64,000 nt of DNA. Source: Armatimonadota bacterium. GTDB lineage: Bacteria; Armatimonadota; HRBIN16. Under the pieces are notes generated by a model. The model was not told the DNA's origin, did no database searches, and saw nothing but the letters and a program-made list of their open reading frames with translations. Of the stretch, positions 9,001 through 17,138 are shown one piece after another. The position numbers were made by a program, and so were the translations under genes. Position 1 is the stretch's first letter; every line of letters starts with the position of its first letter. The DNA lies in the NCBI GenBank assembly GCA_026003195.1, contig BPGU01000002.1, forward strand, positions 558,001 through 622,000, read 5' to 3'.

Positions 9001-10833
9001 TTACTCGTCACCTATCTCGCCGAAGTTGAGAACGATGACCGCGAAGTCGAACAGCGTGACCTCCGCGTCCATGTCCAAATCGGCGTTGATGTTCCAGTTG
9101 GCGCTATACGGGTTGCTCCCGAAAGCCTGCACCAGCAGCCCGAAGTCGAACAGCGTGACCTCGTTGTCGCCGTCGATATCGCCGTTGACGAGGTACACCT
9201 GCACTTCGGGCGCGCCCGGCGCAACAGTCACCTGCGGTACCACGCGCCTCAGCCAGTGTGCTCCTCGAAAAGCAATGTCGTACACGCCTTCAGGTACGTT
9301 GTATAGGGTAAACCGCCCATTCTCGTCCACGGGTATGCGCTCGCGGCGCACCACGCCTCCATACTGGCGTAGATCCGCTTCGATAGAAATGACCAGCGGG
9401 TACATAGCCACGTCGCCAAGCCAGGCTCTACCCTGCAGGTTCAAGCCGGTACGCAAGCCATACTTCAGTAGCAGGATGTCGGTCGATATCCCAGTATCTG
9501 TATAACTGGTTGTCGAATATCCCGAGTTCGCCGCCAGTATAACGTTGCCGAAGGGGTCTGCGGCGATATCGACGGACTCGTCATACATGCTGGGCGAGGA
9601 GTCATAAACAACCTCCCGAAGCAAGGCGCCGTCTTCGCTGAACTGCCACAGCACGTTGTCCATGCGCCCCGTGTCCCGCGACTGGCGTGTGCCAGCCAGC
9701 CAGAAGTTGCCATAGGCATCGAGCACAGCCGCATCCACCCGCTGCAGTAAATCCCAGCTGAACACTTTCTGCCACGCTACCGCACCGTCAGGGCGCAGAT
9801 TGACAGCGACCGCAGCCGACTGATACGGATACAAGGAGCCTCCCGTGCCCGCGACGTACACATTACCCAGGTGGTCTACTTGCGCACCGTTTACCTTGAG
9901 CGACAATCCCGCTATCGAGTAGTAGGTGCGCCACAGGCGGTTGCCATTCGCATCGTACTTCAGCACGACGAAACTGCCGTTGATGTCTCCTACCACGTAC
10001 AGGTTTCCCGAATTGTCCAGCAGGGCGAAGCGTGGATTCAAGGTATCCCCACCCCCGTACGGTGCGCCGGGATGCGTCTCACGCCGATTCCACACGAGAT
10101 TGCCCCGCGCGTCGTATTTGAGAACTATCCATTCTACCTGACCAGAGGTTCCGCTTACCCATCCCACCACATACACGTCGCCTGCCGGGCTTACCGCGAT
10201 CGCCGTACCGGCTTCGTGGAGGTAGTAGTAGTAGAAGAAGTTGCTGCTGTAGCGCCTTACCCACAACGCCCTTCCGTCGGCAGAGTATTTGACCGTGGTC
10301 ACATCGCCCCCCGAGTAGAAACCTTCGGAGGAACCTGTCACGTACACGTTGCCAGCAGCATCCACCCCTAACGCACTGGCAAGGTCGTTGGACTGATAGG
10401 TTCCGCCGGTACCATCATAGCTCTGTATCCAGAGCAGACTGCCCATGGAGTCATACGTAAGCAACACATAGTCGCCTACTGATGGTTGCTGGAGCAGCAC
10501 ATGCGTTTTGCCGGAGGGATGCACATACAGACCCACCGGTCGTGAAGCAGTGCCATCCCGCAGAGGATACTGGGTTTCCCAAAGAAGCTCACCCTGCGGA
10601 CTGTACTTCACCAGCAGTAGCCTCAGACCGGGCTGGCTACCCGTGACTTGTCGTACGCCTGCTACATATACGTTGCCAGCTGCGTCCGTACCCACTTTGG
10701 AAGCCAGGTCCGATTGCAGGTTATACTCGTGACGCCTCACCCAGAGGATATCCAGAGGCTGCGCCCCCACAGGCAAAGAAGCCATACCGAGCAGAACGCC
10801 GAAGGTGAACAAGAACATACGCCACACGCGCAT
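9001..10833 (-). CDS. Secreted SBBP-type beta-propeller protein with C-terminal dockerin-like repeat
   Basis: The protein has 610 residues with a signal peptide (SLPVGAQ cleavage region). At least eight repeats of the form DAAGNVYVAG / DNSGNLYVVG are typical of SBBP beta-propeller blades. After about residue 450 comes a carboxypeptidase-regulatory-like Ig module (GRFTLYNVPEGVYDIAFRGA). The end is a duplicated calcium-loop motif, DIDGDNEVTLFDFGLLVQAF and DLDMDAEVTLFDFAVIVLNF, as in type I dockerins. No cohesin is seen in this window, so docking to a cellulosome is not implied. AAAGGAGGGG precedes the ATG. Confidence 0.88.
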   Translation of the reverse strand: MRVWRMFLFTFGVLLGMASLPVGAQPLDILWVRRHEYNLQSDLASKVGTDAAGNVYVAGVRQVTGSQPGLRLLLVKYSPQGELLWETQYPLRDGTASRPVGLYVHPSGKTHVLLQQPSVGDYVLLTYDSMGSLLWIQSYDGTGGTYQSNDLASALGVDAAGNVYVTGSSEGFYSGGDVTTVKYSADGRALWVRRYSSNFFYYYYLHEAGTAIAVSPAGDVYVVGWVSGTSGQVEWIVLKYDARGNLVWNRRETHPGAPYGGGDTLNPRFALLDNSGNLYVVGDINGSFVVLKYDANGNRLWRTYYSIAGLSLKVNGAQVDHLGNVYVAGTGGSLYPYQSAAVAVNLRPDGAVAWQKVFSWDLLQRVDAAVLDAYGNFWLAGTRQSRDTGRMDNVLWQFSEDGALLREVVYDSSPSMYDESVDIAADPFGNVILAANSGYSTTSYTDTGISTDILLLKYGLRTGLNLQGRAWLGDVAMYPLVISIEADLRQYGGVVRRERIPVDENGRFTLYNVPEGVYDIAFRGAHWLRRVVPQVTVAPGAPEVQVYLVNGDIDGDNEVTLFDFGLLVQAFGSNPYSANWNINADLDMDAEVTLFDFAVIVLNFGEIGDE

Positions 10834-10896
10834 CGTTTTGCCCCTCCTTTCGTGTTTCTACTAGCAATTGTAGTGGAATAGATACAAAAAAGTCAA

Positions 10897-11580
10897 CTAC
10901 GTCGTCTTGGGCATCGTAATCGCAGGCGGTTTCAGGTACATCGGCACCAGGGTCAGCGGGTCATCGCGGCGTCCTTGCTCTAGAAGCATGGCAGCTAGTC
11001 TGCCCAGCGTCTCCGCGCGGGGATACTCTACCGGCGCAAGGCACACGGGGTAATCTGCCAGAGCCTGCTGCAGTTCCACCGGTACGCTCCCCACCAGCAC
11101 CACATCTCCCCCGATGAATGGTAGCAGGATGTCATGCAGATTCTGAGGGGTATACACCGCCCGTTCGGAGAGAGGTTGGGGTATATCGCTTCCCCCTTCA
11201 TACACACAGGCATACACCTCACCCTTGCGAGCGGGCACCACTGCGCATACCACCTGGTGAGGGATGAAAGTATACTCCGCCGCGAGAACGTCTAAACTGC
11301 ACACGCCCACTATTGGCTTGGCGTGCACCTGCGCGAAGGTCTTGGCGGTCATCACCCCCACCCGTGTGCCGGTGAAGGAGCCCGGTCCCAATCCCACCGC
11401 GAAGGCGTCTACCTCTCCGCTTCGCCATCCAGCCGTATGCAACACGTGGTCGATGAAGGGTATCAGGCGGGTGGAGAGCTGCATCTCGTGTGCGAAGGTA
11501 AGCACCGCCACCGGTTTGCCCTTCTGTACCGCCGCGATACTGCAGATGTCACCCGTCGTTTCTAAAGCCAGCAGACGCAA
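10897..11580 (-). CDS. tsaB: tRNA threonylcarbamoyladenosine biosynthesis protein TsaB
   Basis: TsaB is the catalytically inactive ASKHA-fold partner of TsaD. With TsaE it forms the complex that puts N6-threonylcarbamoyl on A37 of ANN-decoding tRNAs. The product begins LRLLALETTGDICSIAA and contains the hallmark VGLGPGSFTGTRVG. I choose TTG 11580 because GGAGGA lies 5 bases upstream; this gives 227 residues and a 32-base overlap with tsaE. A longer frame from 11622 would start inside tsaE without a ribosome site. tsaE and a TolB-like gene lie immediately upstream, so the three are probably one transcript. Confidence 0.93.
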   Translation of the reverse strand: MRLLALETTGDICSIAAVQKGKPVAVLTFAHEMQLSTRLIPFIDHVLHTAGWRSGEVDAFAVGLGPGSFTGTRVGVMTAKTFAQVHAKPIVGVCSLDVLAAEYTFIPHQVVCAVVPARKGEVYACVYEGGSDIPQPLSERAVYTPQNLHDILLPFIGGDVVLVGSVPVELQQALADYPVCLAPVEYPRAETLGRLAAMLLEQGRRDDPLTLVPMYLKPPAITMPKTT

Positions 11581-12040
11581 GGGTCTCCTCCAGCTGTTTC
11601 CAGCGTTGTGTGTAGCGCTCACCGTGCGCCGTCAGTGTGATGCGTCGGTGTTCATCCAAGCCGCCCTCCAGCAACACCTCCAGCCGTTCCTCGGGCAAAG
11701 CATCGGCGATGTGCTCTGCCCACTCGATGGCGAACACCCCACCCCGCTCGAAATACTCCTGCAATCCAAGGTCTGCTGCCTGCTCCGCGCCTTCCAGGCG
11801 ATAAGCGTCGGCGTGGAAGAAAGGCAACCGCCCCCGATGCTCGCGGATGAGAGTAAAGGTAGGGCTGAGCACGGGTTCGTGAACCCCCAATCCACGCGCA
11901 ATACCCTGCGCCAGCGTGGTCTTCCCCGCGCCCAGTTCTCCACGCAACCACACAACATCTCCCGGTTGCAACACCTGAGCAAGTATTGCTCCGAGCAGGC
12001 GTGTTTGCTCGGCGCTATGGGTGTGTACCACTATGCTCAT
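11549..12040 (-). CDS. tsaE: tRNA threonylcarbamoyladenosine biosynthesis ATPase TsaE
   Basis: TsaE is the small P-loop ATPase that resets the TsaB-TsaD complex after t6A synthesis. The Walker A motif GELGAGKTTLAQ is near residue 35. SPTFTLIREHRG, FFHADAYRLEG and IEWAEHI follow as in the family, and the length (163 residues) is normal. I use ATG 12040 (MSIVVHTHSAEQ). An upstream TTG at 12055 overlaps the previous stop, but its ribosome site would be too close. The 3' end overlaps tsaB by 32 bases, which suggests translational coupling. Confidence 0.94.
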   Translation of the reverse strand: MSIVVHTHSAEQTRLLGAILAQVLQPGDVVWLRGELGAGKTTLAQGIARGLGVHEPVLSPTFTLIREHRGRLPFFHADAYRLEGAEQAADLGLQEYFERGGVFAIEWAEHIADALPEERLEVLLEGGLDEHRRITLTAHGERYTQRWKQLEETLASAGFRNDG

Positions 12041-12051
12041 CCGTGCCAGTG

Positions 12052-13113
12052 TCAATCCTTCCAGTCCGCCACGAAGATGTTGGTCTCGCCCGGTCGCTTG
12101 CTGTTGCGGTTCGAAGCCCAGATGAGCTTCTTCCCATCGCGAGAGAACATGGGAAAGCCGTCAAACTCGGGCGTGTAGGTGATGCGCTGGAGCCCGGTGC
12201 CGTCCACGTTGATGATGTACAGGTCAAACTCGCGCCCCCGCGGGTCCTGGTGATTGGACGAGAAGATAATGCGCTTGTTATCCGGGTGCATAAAGGGCGC
12301 AAAATTGGCTCCGCCTAGTCGGGTCACCTGACGCTTGCCCGTGCCGTCGGAACGCATCACCCACACCTCCAGGTTCATCGGACGGATCGCGCGCTCCTTG
12401 AGCAACGCTTTGTAATCGGCAATCTCCTCAGGCGTCTTTGGATGGTAGGCGCGATACACTATGTATTTGCCATCCCACGAGTAGAAGGGACCGCCGTCGT
12501 ATCCCAGCTCGTTCGTCAGCCGCTGGACCTTACCGGTTCGCAGGTCCATCTCATAGAGGTCTAAATCTCCATCTCGGTCGGAGGTAAACAGCACCTTCTT
12601 GCCGTCCGGTGAGAAGGAGGCTTCCGCGTTGTAGCCCTCGCCATCGGTGACCGCTTTGCGGTTGGAGCCATCGGCGTTTGCAATATAGAGGCGATAAGGA
12701 TACAGACCCCACACATACCCTTTGGAACGGTCAGGGGGTGGAGGCGGTTCATCCGACCACCAGTCGGTGCTGCTATACAGTATCTTCTTGCCATCCGGCG
12801 AGAAGAAACCGCAGGTACATCTCCCTTTGCCCGATGAGACCAGTCGTACTTCCGAGCCATCGGCGTTCATGGTAAACATCTGGTCGGCTTTATAGGGCGG
12901 GCGTGTGGACTGAAAGATGATTTTCTTGCCGTCGAACGAGAAGTATGCCTCGGCATTTTCACCGCCATTGGTCAGCTGCACGACATTTGCCAGATGCGTT
13001 TCGCGCGGGTCGTGCAAGATACGCGGTGAGGTAGCGGGTGGCTGTGCCCCACGCAGAGCCATTGCTGCCGCAAAGCCCAGAATCAGCAGGCAGGGAAACG
13101 CTCGCCGGAACAT
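12052..13113 (-). CDS. Exported TolB-like PD40 beta-propeller protein
   Basis: The protein has 353 residues and a signal peptide (LILGFAAAMALRGAQ). Five or six PD40/WD40-type repeats follow: AYFSFDGKKIIFQSTRP, GFFSPDGKKILYSSTD, ASFSPDGKKVLFTSDRDG, GGPFYSWDGKYIVYRA and FPMFSRDGKKLIWASNR. These are the repeats of the TolB propeller, but the N-terminal TolB domain is missing and no Pal or TolA is nearby, so it is not the canonical TolB. It may be a periplasmic scaffold or sensor. GGAGG lies 6 bases before the ATG. The end overlaps the region just upstream of tsaE. Confidence 0.87.
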   Translation of the reverse strand: MFRRAFPCLLILGFAAAMALRGAQPPATSPRILHDPRETHLANVVQLTNGGENAEAYFSFDGKKIIFQSTRPPYKADQMFTMNADGSEVRLVSSGKGRCTCGFFSPDGKKILYSSTDWWSDEPPPPPDRSKGYVWGLYPYRLYIANADGSNRKAVTDGEGYNAEASFSPDGKKVLFTSDRDGDLDLYEMDLRTGKVQRLTNELGYDGGPFYSWDGKYIVYRAYHPKTPEEIADYKALLKERAIRPMNLEVWVMRSDGTGKRQVTRLGGANFAPFMHPDNKRIIFSSNHQDPRGREFDLYIINVDGTGLQRITYTPEFDGFPMFSRDGKKLIWASNRNSKRPGETNIFVADWKD

Positions 13114-13208
13114 GGGATACCTCCACTCTCCCCCAATGTGTGGGGTTCAATTCGTCGCCGGCGAGACGTTTCCCTGCTCGAGATATCAGTCAGACAGGTG
13201 AAGTTGAG

Positions 13209-13299
13209 TTGGACCTACCCCCTAGCCCCCTTCCCTACGAGAGAAGGGGGAAAAATACACCCCTCTCCTCGCAGGAGAGGGGATGGGGGGTGAGGTCAC
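13209..13299. repeat. Composite palindromic repeat, copy 1
   Basis: Two hairpins lie side by side. One pairs CCCCCTTC (13226-13233) with GAAGGGGG (13243-13250). The other is a perfect 10-base stem, CCCCTCTCCT / AGGAGAGGGG (13260-13269 and 13273-13282), with loop CGC. Flanking C-rich and G-rich tracts are shared with the copies at 21258, 34742 and 61453. This copy ends exactly at the stop codon of the chemoreceptor gene and may also act as its transcription terminator. Confidence 0.85.
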
Positions 13300-15426
13300 C
13301 TACGCTGCACGGGGCAGAGATGTTCCTCCCTCGCGCTCCGCTGCCTCACGCAGGCGGTCTAAACCAGCCACTATCTCTTTGCTGACCCCGCGCACCTGTT
13401 CCAGCAACCTTTCTGCCTGTGCCTTATCGCCGCGGTCGATGCAGTCCACTATCTGGCGTGCGATAGTGTGCAGCTTTTCGTGCGGCGGCTCGATCGCCCG
13501 GAACTCGGGCAGATGCCCGTAGCGTTGCACCCCGAACGAGTAGTACCACTGTCCAAGCGCGCAGTTCCGGTGCGAAACCAGTTCCTCACGCGGTATCTGG
13601 ATGCCCTGATAGATCAGCTTCTCCAGACGCTCCACCCAGCGCAGGTGTGCCTGCTTGAAGATGTCCACCTTGCGGTGAATATCGTTCGCCTCTTCCTGCG
13701 TGAGCACGAACTTACCCAGCGAGAAGCGTAGCTTGTCCACCACGCCGTATAGTCCCTCTGCCTCCACGCTCACGCTGTCCACCACGCGCGTGATGCTGTC
13801 CACTGCGTTGGTGCTAGAGGCGAGCATCTCCTCTGCGGCTGCGCTCGACTCTTGGGCAATCGCCGCGATGTGCTCTATCTCGCTGAGCATCTGCTGGGCG
13901 TTGGTCTGCACCCGTTCTACCGAAGATGCCGACTGCTGCACCTGCTGGATGATGCTCTCTACCGCCTGCAGGATTTCCGCCAGCCCCTGCCCCACCTGCA
14001 GCGATTGCTTCACGCCGTCGCTCACCGCGGTCAGGTTGGCGTCCATTGCCTGCGCCGCCGCCTGTGCCTGCGCGGTCACCTCGTCGATAATCTTCTTAAT
14101 CTGCTGCGTTGCCTGAGCCGATTGCTCCGCCAGACGGCGCACCTCATCCGCCACTACCGCAAAACCGCGCCCATGCTCGCCTGCACGCGCCGCTTCAATG
14201 GCTGCGTTGAGCGCGAGCAGGTTGGTTTGCCCTGCTATCTCCTCGATGGTGCTGAGGATACCGCCGATGTTGGACGCCATCGTCACCAGCTGCTGCAGCT
14301 GCTCCGCCAGGATGCGCGTGTCCTTCTCCAGCGATTGCATCGCCTGCTCGGACTGGCGCAAGCCCTGCCGTCCCTGCTCGGCGACCTGTCCCACCTCGTT
14401 GGCGGTTTGCTGCGCGCCCAGCAGCTGCTCGGACATCACGCGGATGTCCTCCACAATCGCGCTCACGCTCTCCACACCCCGCGAGGCGGAAAGCGCGGTC
14501 TGTTCCGCACCCTTCGCCACCTCTTGCACCGCTTTCTGCAGCTGGTGCAGCAGGTCTACCACGCTGTCGCCGCCCGCGCTGTCGGAGGAGACGAAGGCTT
14601 GCAGCAGTTCGTTTGTGCGTTTCACGTGATCCTGCACTTCCCGCGCGGCGCGACGCGTGTCCTGAATCGTATCCGCCAGCGCCTGAATGGCGGTATCGAA
14701 GTTGGCGGAGAGCGTACCGGTATTGCGACTGCCTGCAGACAGACGAGTGCTGAGGTCACCCTTGCCCACGCTGTCCAGTGCCTTCAGCAGGTTCTGCATG
14801 TTGCGCTGTATCTGCCCTGTATGCTCGGTGATGTCCCGCATCTGGTCCACAACGATGTCGGACGTATCCACCCCGAACGTCTGCATCAGGTACATCAGAT
14901 ACGAATCGGTGACCGCCTGCATATCGTAGTTGAACACCTTGAAAATCGCCTCCTCGGCGCGAGCGCGGAAGGAGGACTTCCAGCGAAAATCGCGCCGCAG
15001 GTACTGGCGCACCAGACTCTGGTAGATGGTATAGCTGCCCAGATACCACTTCTGGGGCAGGTCGATCACCACGTGCACATAGCCGACGCGCAACCTCTTC
15101 TCGAAGTAATCCGTACCGAACTGACCGCCGCTCGCCGCCTCCTGAAAGATGTCGCGGAAGTACTGCGCCTGCGTCTTCTCCAGTGCCTGCCTCAGCTGCT
15201 CCAGCGTGATACCTTTCTTCTGCGCGTAGCGTTCAAAGAACTCACGGGTGGGCGGGAAGGCGAACTGCACATCGTAGAACTGCTTCGCGATGCTATCGGC
15301 GACCCGCTCTGCCCACGGCTGCAGCTGTTTCAGGATGCGCACATCCTCTTCGGTCAGCTGCACAAACTGCTTCCGGAGATTCAGGTTGGTTTCATTGATG
15401 TGCATGAAAGCGCACAGGCTGTCCAT
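13300..15426 (-). CDS. Soluble globin-coupled chemoreceptor with C-terminal zinc-binding (CZB) domain
   Basis: The 708-residue protein has three parts. Residues 10-185 are a globin-coupled sensor (protoglobin) domain with [17 protein letters not shown]; His118 is the expected heme ligand, as in HemAT. Residues 215-560 are a methyl-accepting signalling domain with the conserved tip [42 protein letters not shown]. Residues 590-690 are a CZB domain ([34 protein letters not shown]) carrying the zinc His/Cys set. No membrane segment is present, so it should sense oxygen or redox signals in the cytoplasm and act on CheA/CheW, which are not in this window. GGTGAGAG precedes the ATG. Confidence 0.93.
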   Translation of the reverse strand: MDSLCAFMHINETNLNLRKQFVQLTEEDVRILKQLQPWAERVADSIAKQFYDVQFAFPPTREFFERYAQKKGITLEQLRQALEKTQAQYFRDIFQEAASGGQFGTDYFEKRLRVGYVHVVIDLPQKWYLGSYTIYQSLVRQYLRRDFRWKSSFRARAEEAIFKVFNYDMQAVTDSYLMYLMQTFGVDTSDIVVDQMRDITEHTGQIQRNMQNLLKALDSVGKGDLSTRLSAGSRNTGTLSANFDTAIQALADTIQDTRRAAREVQDHVKRTNELLQAFVSSDSAGGDSVVDLLHQLQKAVQEVAKGAEQTALSASRGVESVSAIVEDIRVMSEQLLGAQQTANEVGQVAEQGRQGLRQSEQAMQSLEKDTRILAEQLQQLVTMASNIGGILSTIEEIAGQTNLLALNAAIEAARAGEHGRGFAVVADEVRRLAEQSAQATQQIKKIIDEVTAQAQAAAQAMDANLTAVSDGVKQSLQVGQGLAEILQAVESIIQQVQQSASSVERVQTNAQQMLSEIEHIAAIAQESSAAAEEMLASSTNAVDSITRVVDSVSVEAEGLYGVVDKLRFSLGKFVLTQEEANDIHRKVDIFKQAHLRWVERLEKLIYQGIQIPREELVSHRNCALGQWYYSFGVQRYGHLPEFRAIEPPHEKLHTIARQIVDCIDRGDKAQAERLLEQVRGVSKEIVAGLDRLREAAEREGGTSLPRAA

Positions 15427-15514
15427 GCTCTCTCACCCCATGCGATAAGGATTCTATGGGTTATTATCGGCAGGAGCAGAGAAATTTAGCAGGGCGAAGG
15501 TAAGGCTGTTGTGA

Positions 15515-16981
15515 CTACGTCTTATCCGCTTCCGTGCTGCCACACACAGCGGGCTCTTCTTCCCACAGCTGCTTGCTCAGTTTCACGTCGCGGGGTACGG
15601 GGATCGGATACCTGCCGTCGAAACAGGCGAGGCAGTAGTGGTGGCGCTTCATGCGCACGGCACGCAACATGCCGTCGATGCTGAGATAGCCCAGCGAAGT
15701 GGCGCCAATCATCTGGCGTATCTCCTCCACACTGTGCGAGGCGGCGACCAGCTCCTCACGTGTCGCCATGTCGATGCCGTAGAAGCAAGGATAGCGAATA
15801 GGCGGCGAGGTAATGCGCACGTGTACCTCTTTCGCGCCCGCCTCAAAAAGCATCCGCACGATTTTGCCGGTGGTGGTTCCGCGCACGATGCTGTCATCCA
15901 CCATCACCAGCTTGCGTCCGGCAATCACCTCACGCAGTGGGTTGAGCTTGATTTTGACGCCCAGATCGCGCATCCGCTGGTCGGGCTGGATGAAGGTGCG
16001 CTGGATGTAGCGGTTTTTAATCAGTCCTTCCGCGTAGGGGATACCGCTCGCCTGCGAGAAGCCCAGCGCGGCGGGAATGCCTGTATCGGGGATGGGGATC
16101 ACCACCTGCGCGCCTGGGGCAGGGTGCTCTCGCGCCAGCTCCTGTCCCATTCGCCGGCGTACCTCATGCAGGGTACGGTTGTAGATGTGGCTGTCAGGGC
16201 GGGCGAAGTAGATGAACTCAAACATGCACAGGCTATGCCGCTGTAAGGGTACTGCCTGTTCCTCGCGCAAGCCGCTTTCGTCCATCACCAGCACCTCGCC
16301 CGGTTCTATCTCGCGCACGAAATCCGCCCCCACCACGTTCAGCGCACAGGTCTCGGAAGCGATGATGTGATGCCCATTAATACGCCCAAGGCAAAGTGGT
16401 CGTACGCCGTAGGGGTCACGAGCAGCGATCAGATGACGGGGGGTCAGGATGACCAGGCTGTATGCGCCCGAAATCTGTTGCATCACCCGGCGCATTGCTT
16501 CTGCGGGGTCGCGAAACTCCGCCAGCTCCGTCGCCAGCAGGCGAGCGATGATTTCGCTGTCGTTGGTGCTGTGGAAATGAATCCCAGCCTCCTGTAAGCG
16601 CAGGCGAAGAGGTGCCGCGTTGACCAGGTTGCCGTTGTGAGCTACCGCCAGCGTGCCGATGGGTGATTCGCAAATCACCGGCTGCGCGTTACGCAACACG
16701 CTGGAACCGGTAGTAGAATAGCGGGTGTGCCCGATGGCAATGTGCCCGCGCAGGTAGCCCAGCGTCTCCTCGTCGAACACCTGCGAGACCAGCCCCATTT
16801 CCTTGTGCACCAGCACCCGATCACCATTCGAGACGGCAATGCCCGCGCTTTCCTGCCCGCGATGCTGTAGCGCGTACAGCCCGAAGAAAGTGATCCGCGC
16901 TACGTCCTCCCCCGGCGCGTAAATGCCGAACACCCCGCACTCCTCGTGCGGATGGTCAAACGGTATGCCTTCAGCGCCCAT
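15515..16981 (-). CDS. purF: Amidophosphoribosyltransferase (first step of purine synthesis)
   Basis: PurF makes phosphoribosylamine from PRPP and glutamine. The product has 488 residues. A short propeptide precedes the glutaminase nucleophile in HEECGVFGIY (Cys15). The Ntn domain has ALQHRGQESAGIA and HTRYSTTGSS. The transferase domain holds the PRPP motif KLVMVDDSIVRGTTTG. Cysteines in YPCFYGID and YCLACFDG match the Bacillus-type enzyme, which has a 4Fe-4S cluster and is made as a proenzyme. The gene stands alone; purL is about 17 kb away on the same strand. A weak promoter (TTGCTT, 18 bases, TACCAT on the minus strand) may lie near 17020-17050. Confidence 0.97.
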   Translation of the reverse strand: MGAEGIPFDHPHEECGVFGIYAPGEDVARITFFGLYALQHRGQESAGIAVSNGDRVLVHKEMGLVSQVFDEETLGYLRGHIAIGHTRYSTTGSSVLRNAQPVICESPIGTLAVAHNGNLVNAAPLRLRLQEAGIHFHSTNDSEIIARLLATELAEFRDPAEAMRRVMQQISGAYSLVILTPRHLIAARDPYGVRPLCLGRINGHHIIASETCALNVVGADFVREIEPGEVLVMDESGLREEQAVPLQRHSLCMFEFIYFARPDSHIYNRTLHEVRRRMGQELAREHPAPGAQVVIPIPDTGIPAALGFSQASGIPYAEGLIKNRYIQRTFIQPDQRMRDLGVKIKLNPLREVIAGRKLVMVDDSIVRGTTTGKIVRMLFEAGAKEVHVRITSPPIRYPCFYGIDMATREELVAASHSVEEIRQMIGATSLGYLSIDGMLRAVRMKRHHYCLACFDGRYPIPVPRDVKLSKQLWEEEPAVCGSTEADKT

Positions 16982-17138
16982 TCGTCACCATCCCGAAAAC
17001 CGGCTCCGACATTCATAATGGTATCAGCAAAAGCCCCTCGAAAGCAAGCTGAGAGCATCCAGCGAGGGCGCAGGAAACGGACAGGCAGCGGTGAAAAAGT
17101 ACGGCACAGGAACGGTGACGCAAGGAGGGGCATCTTCG

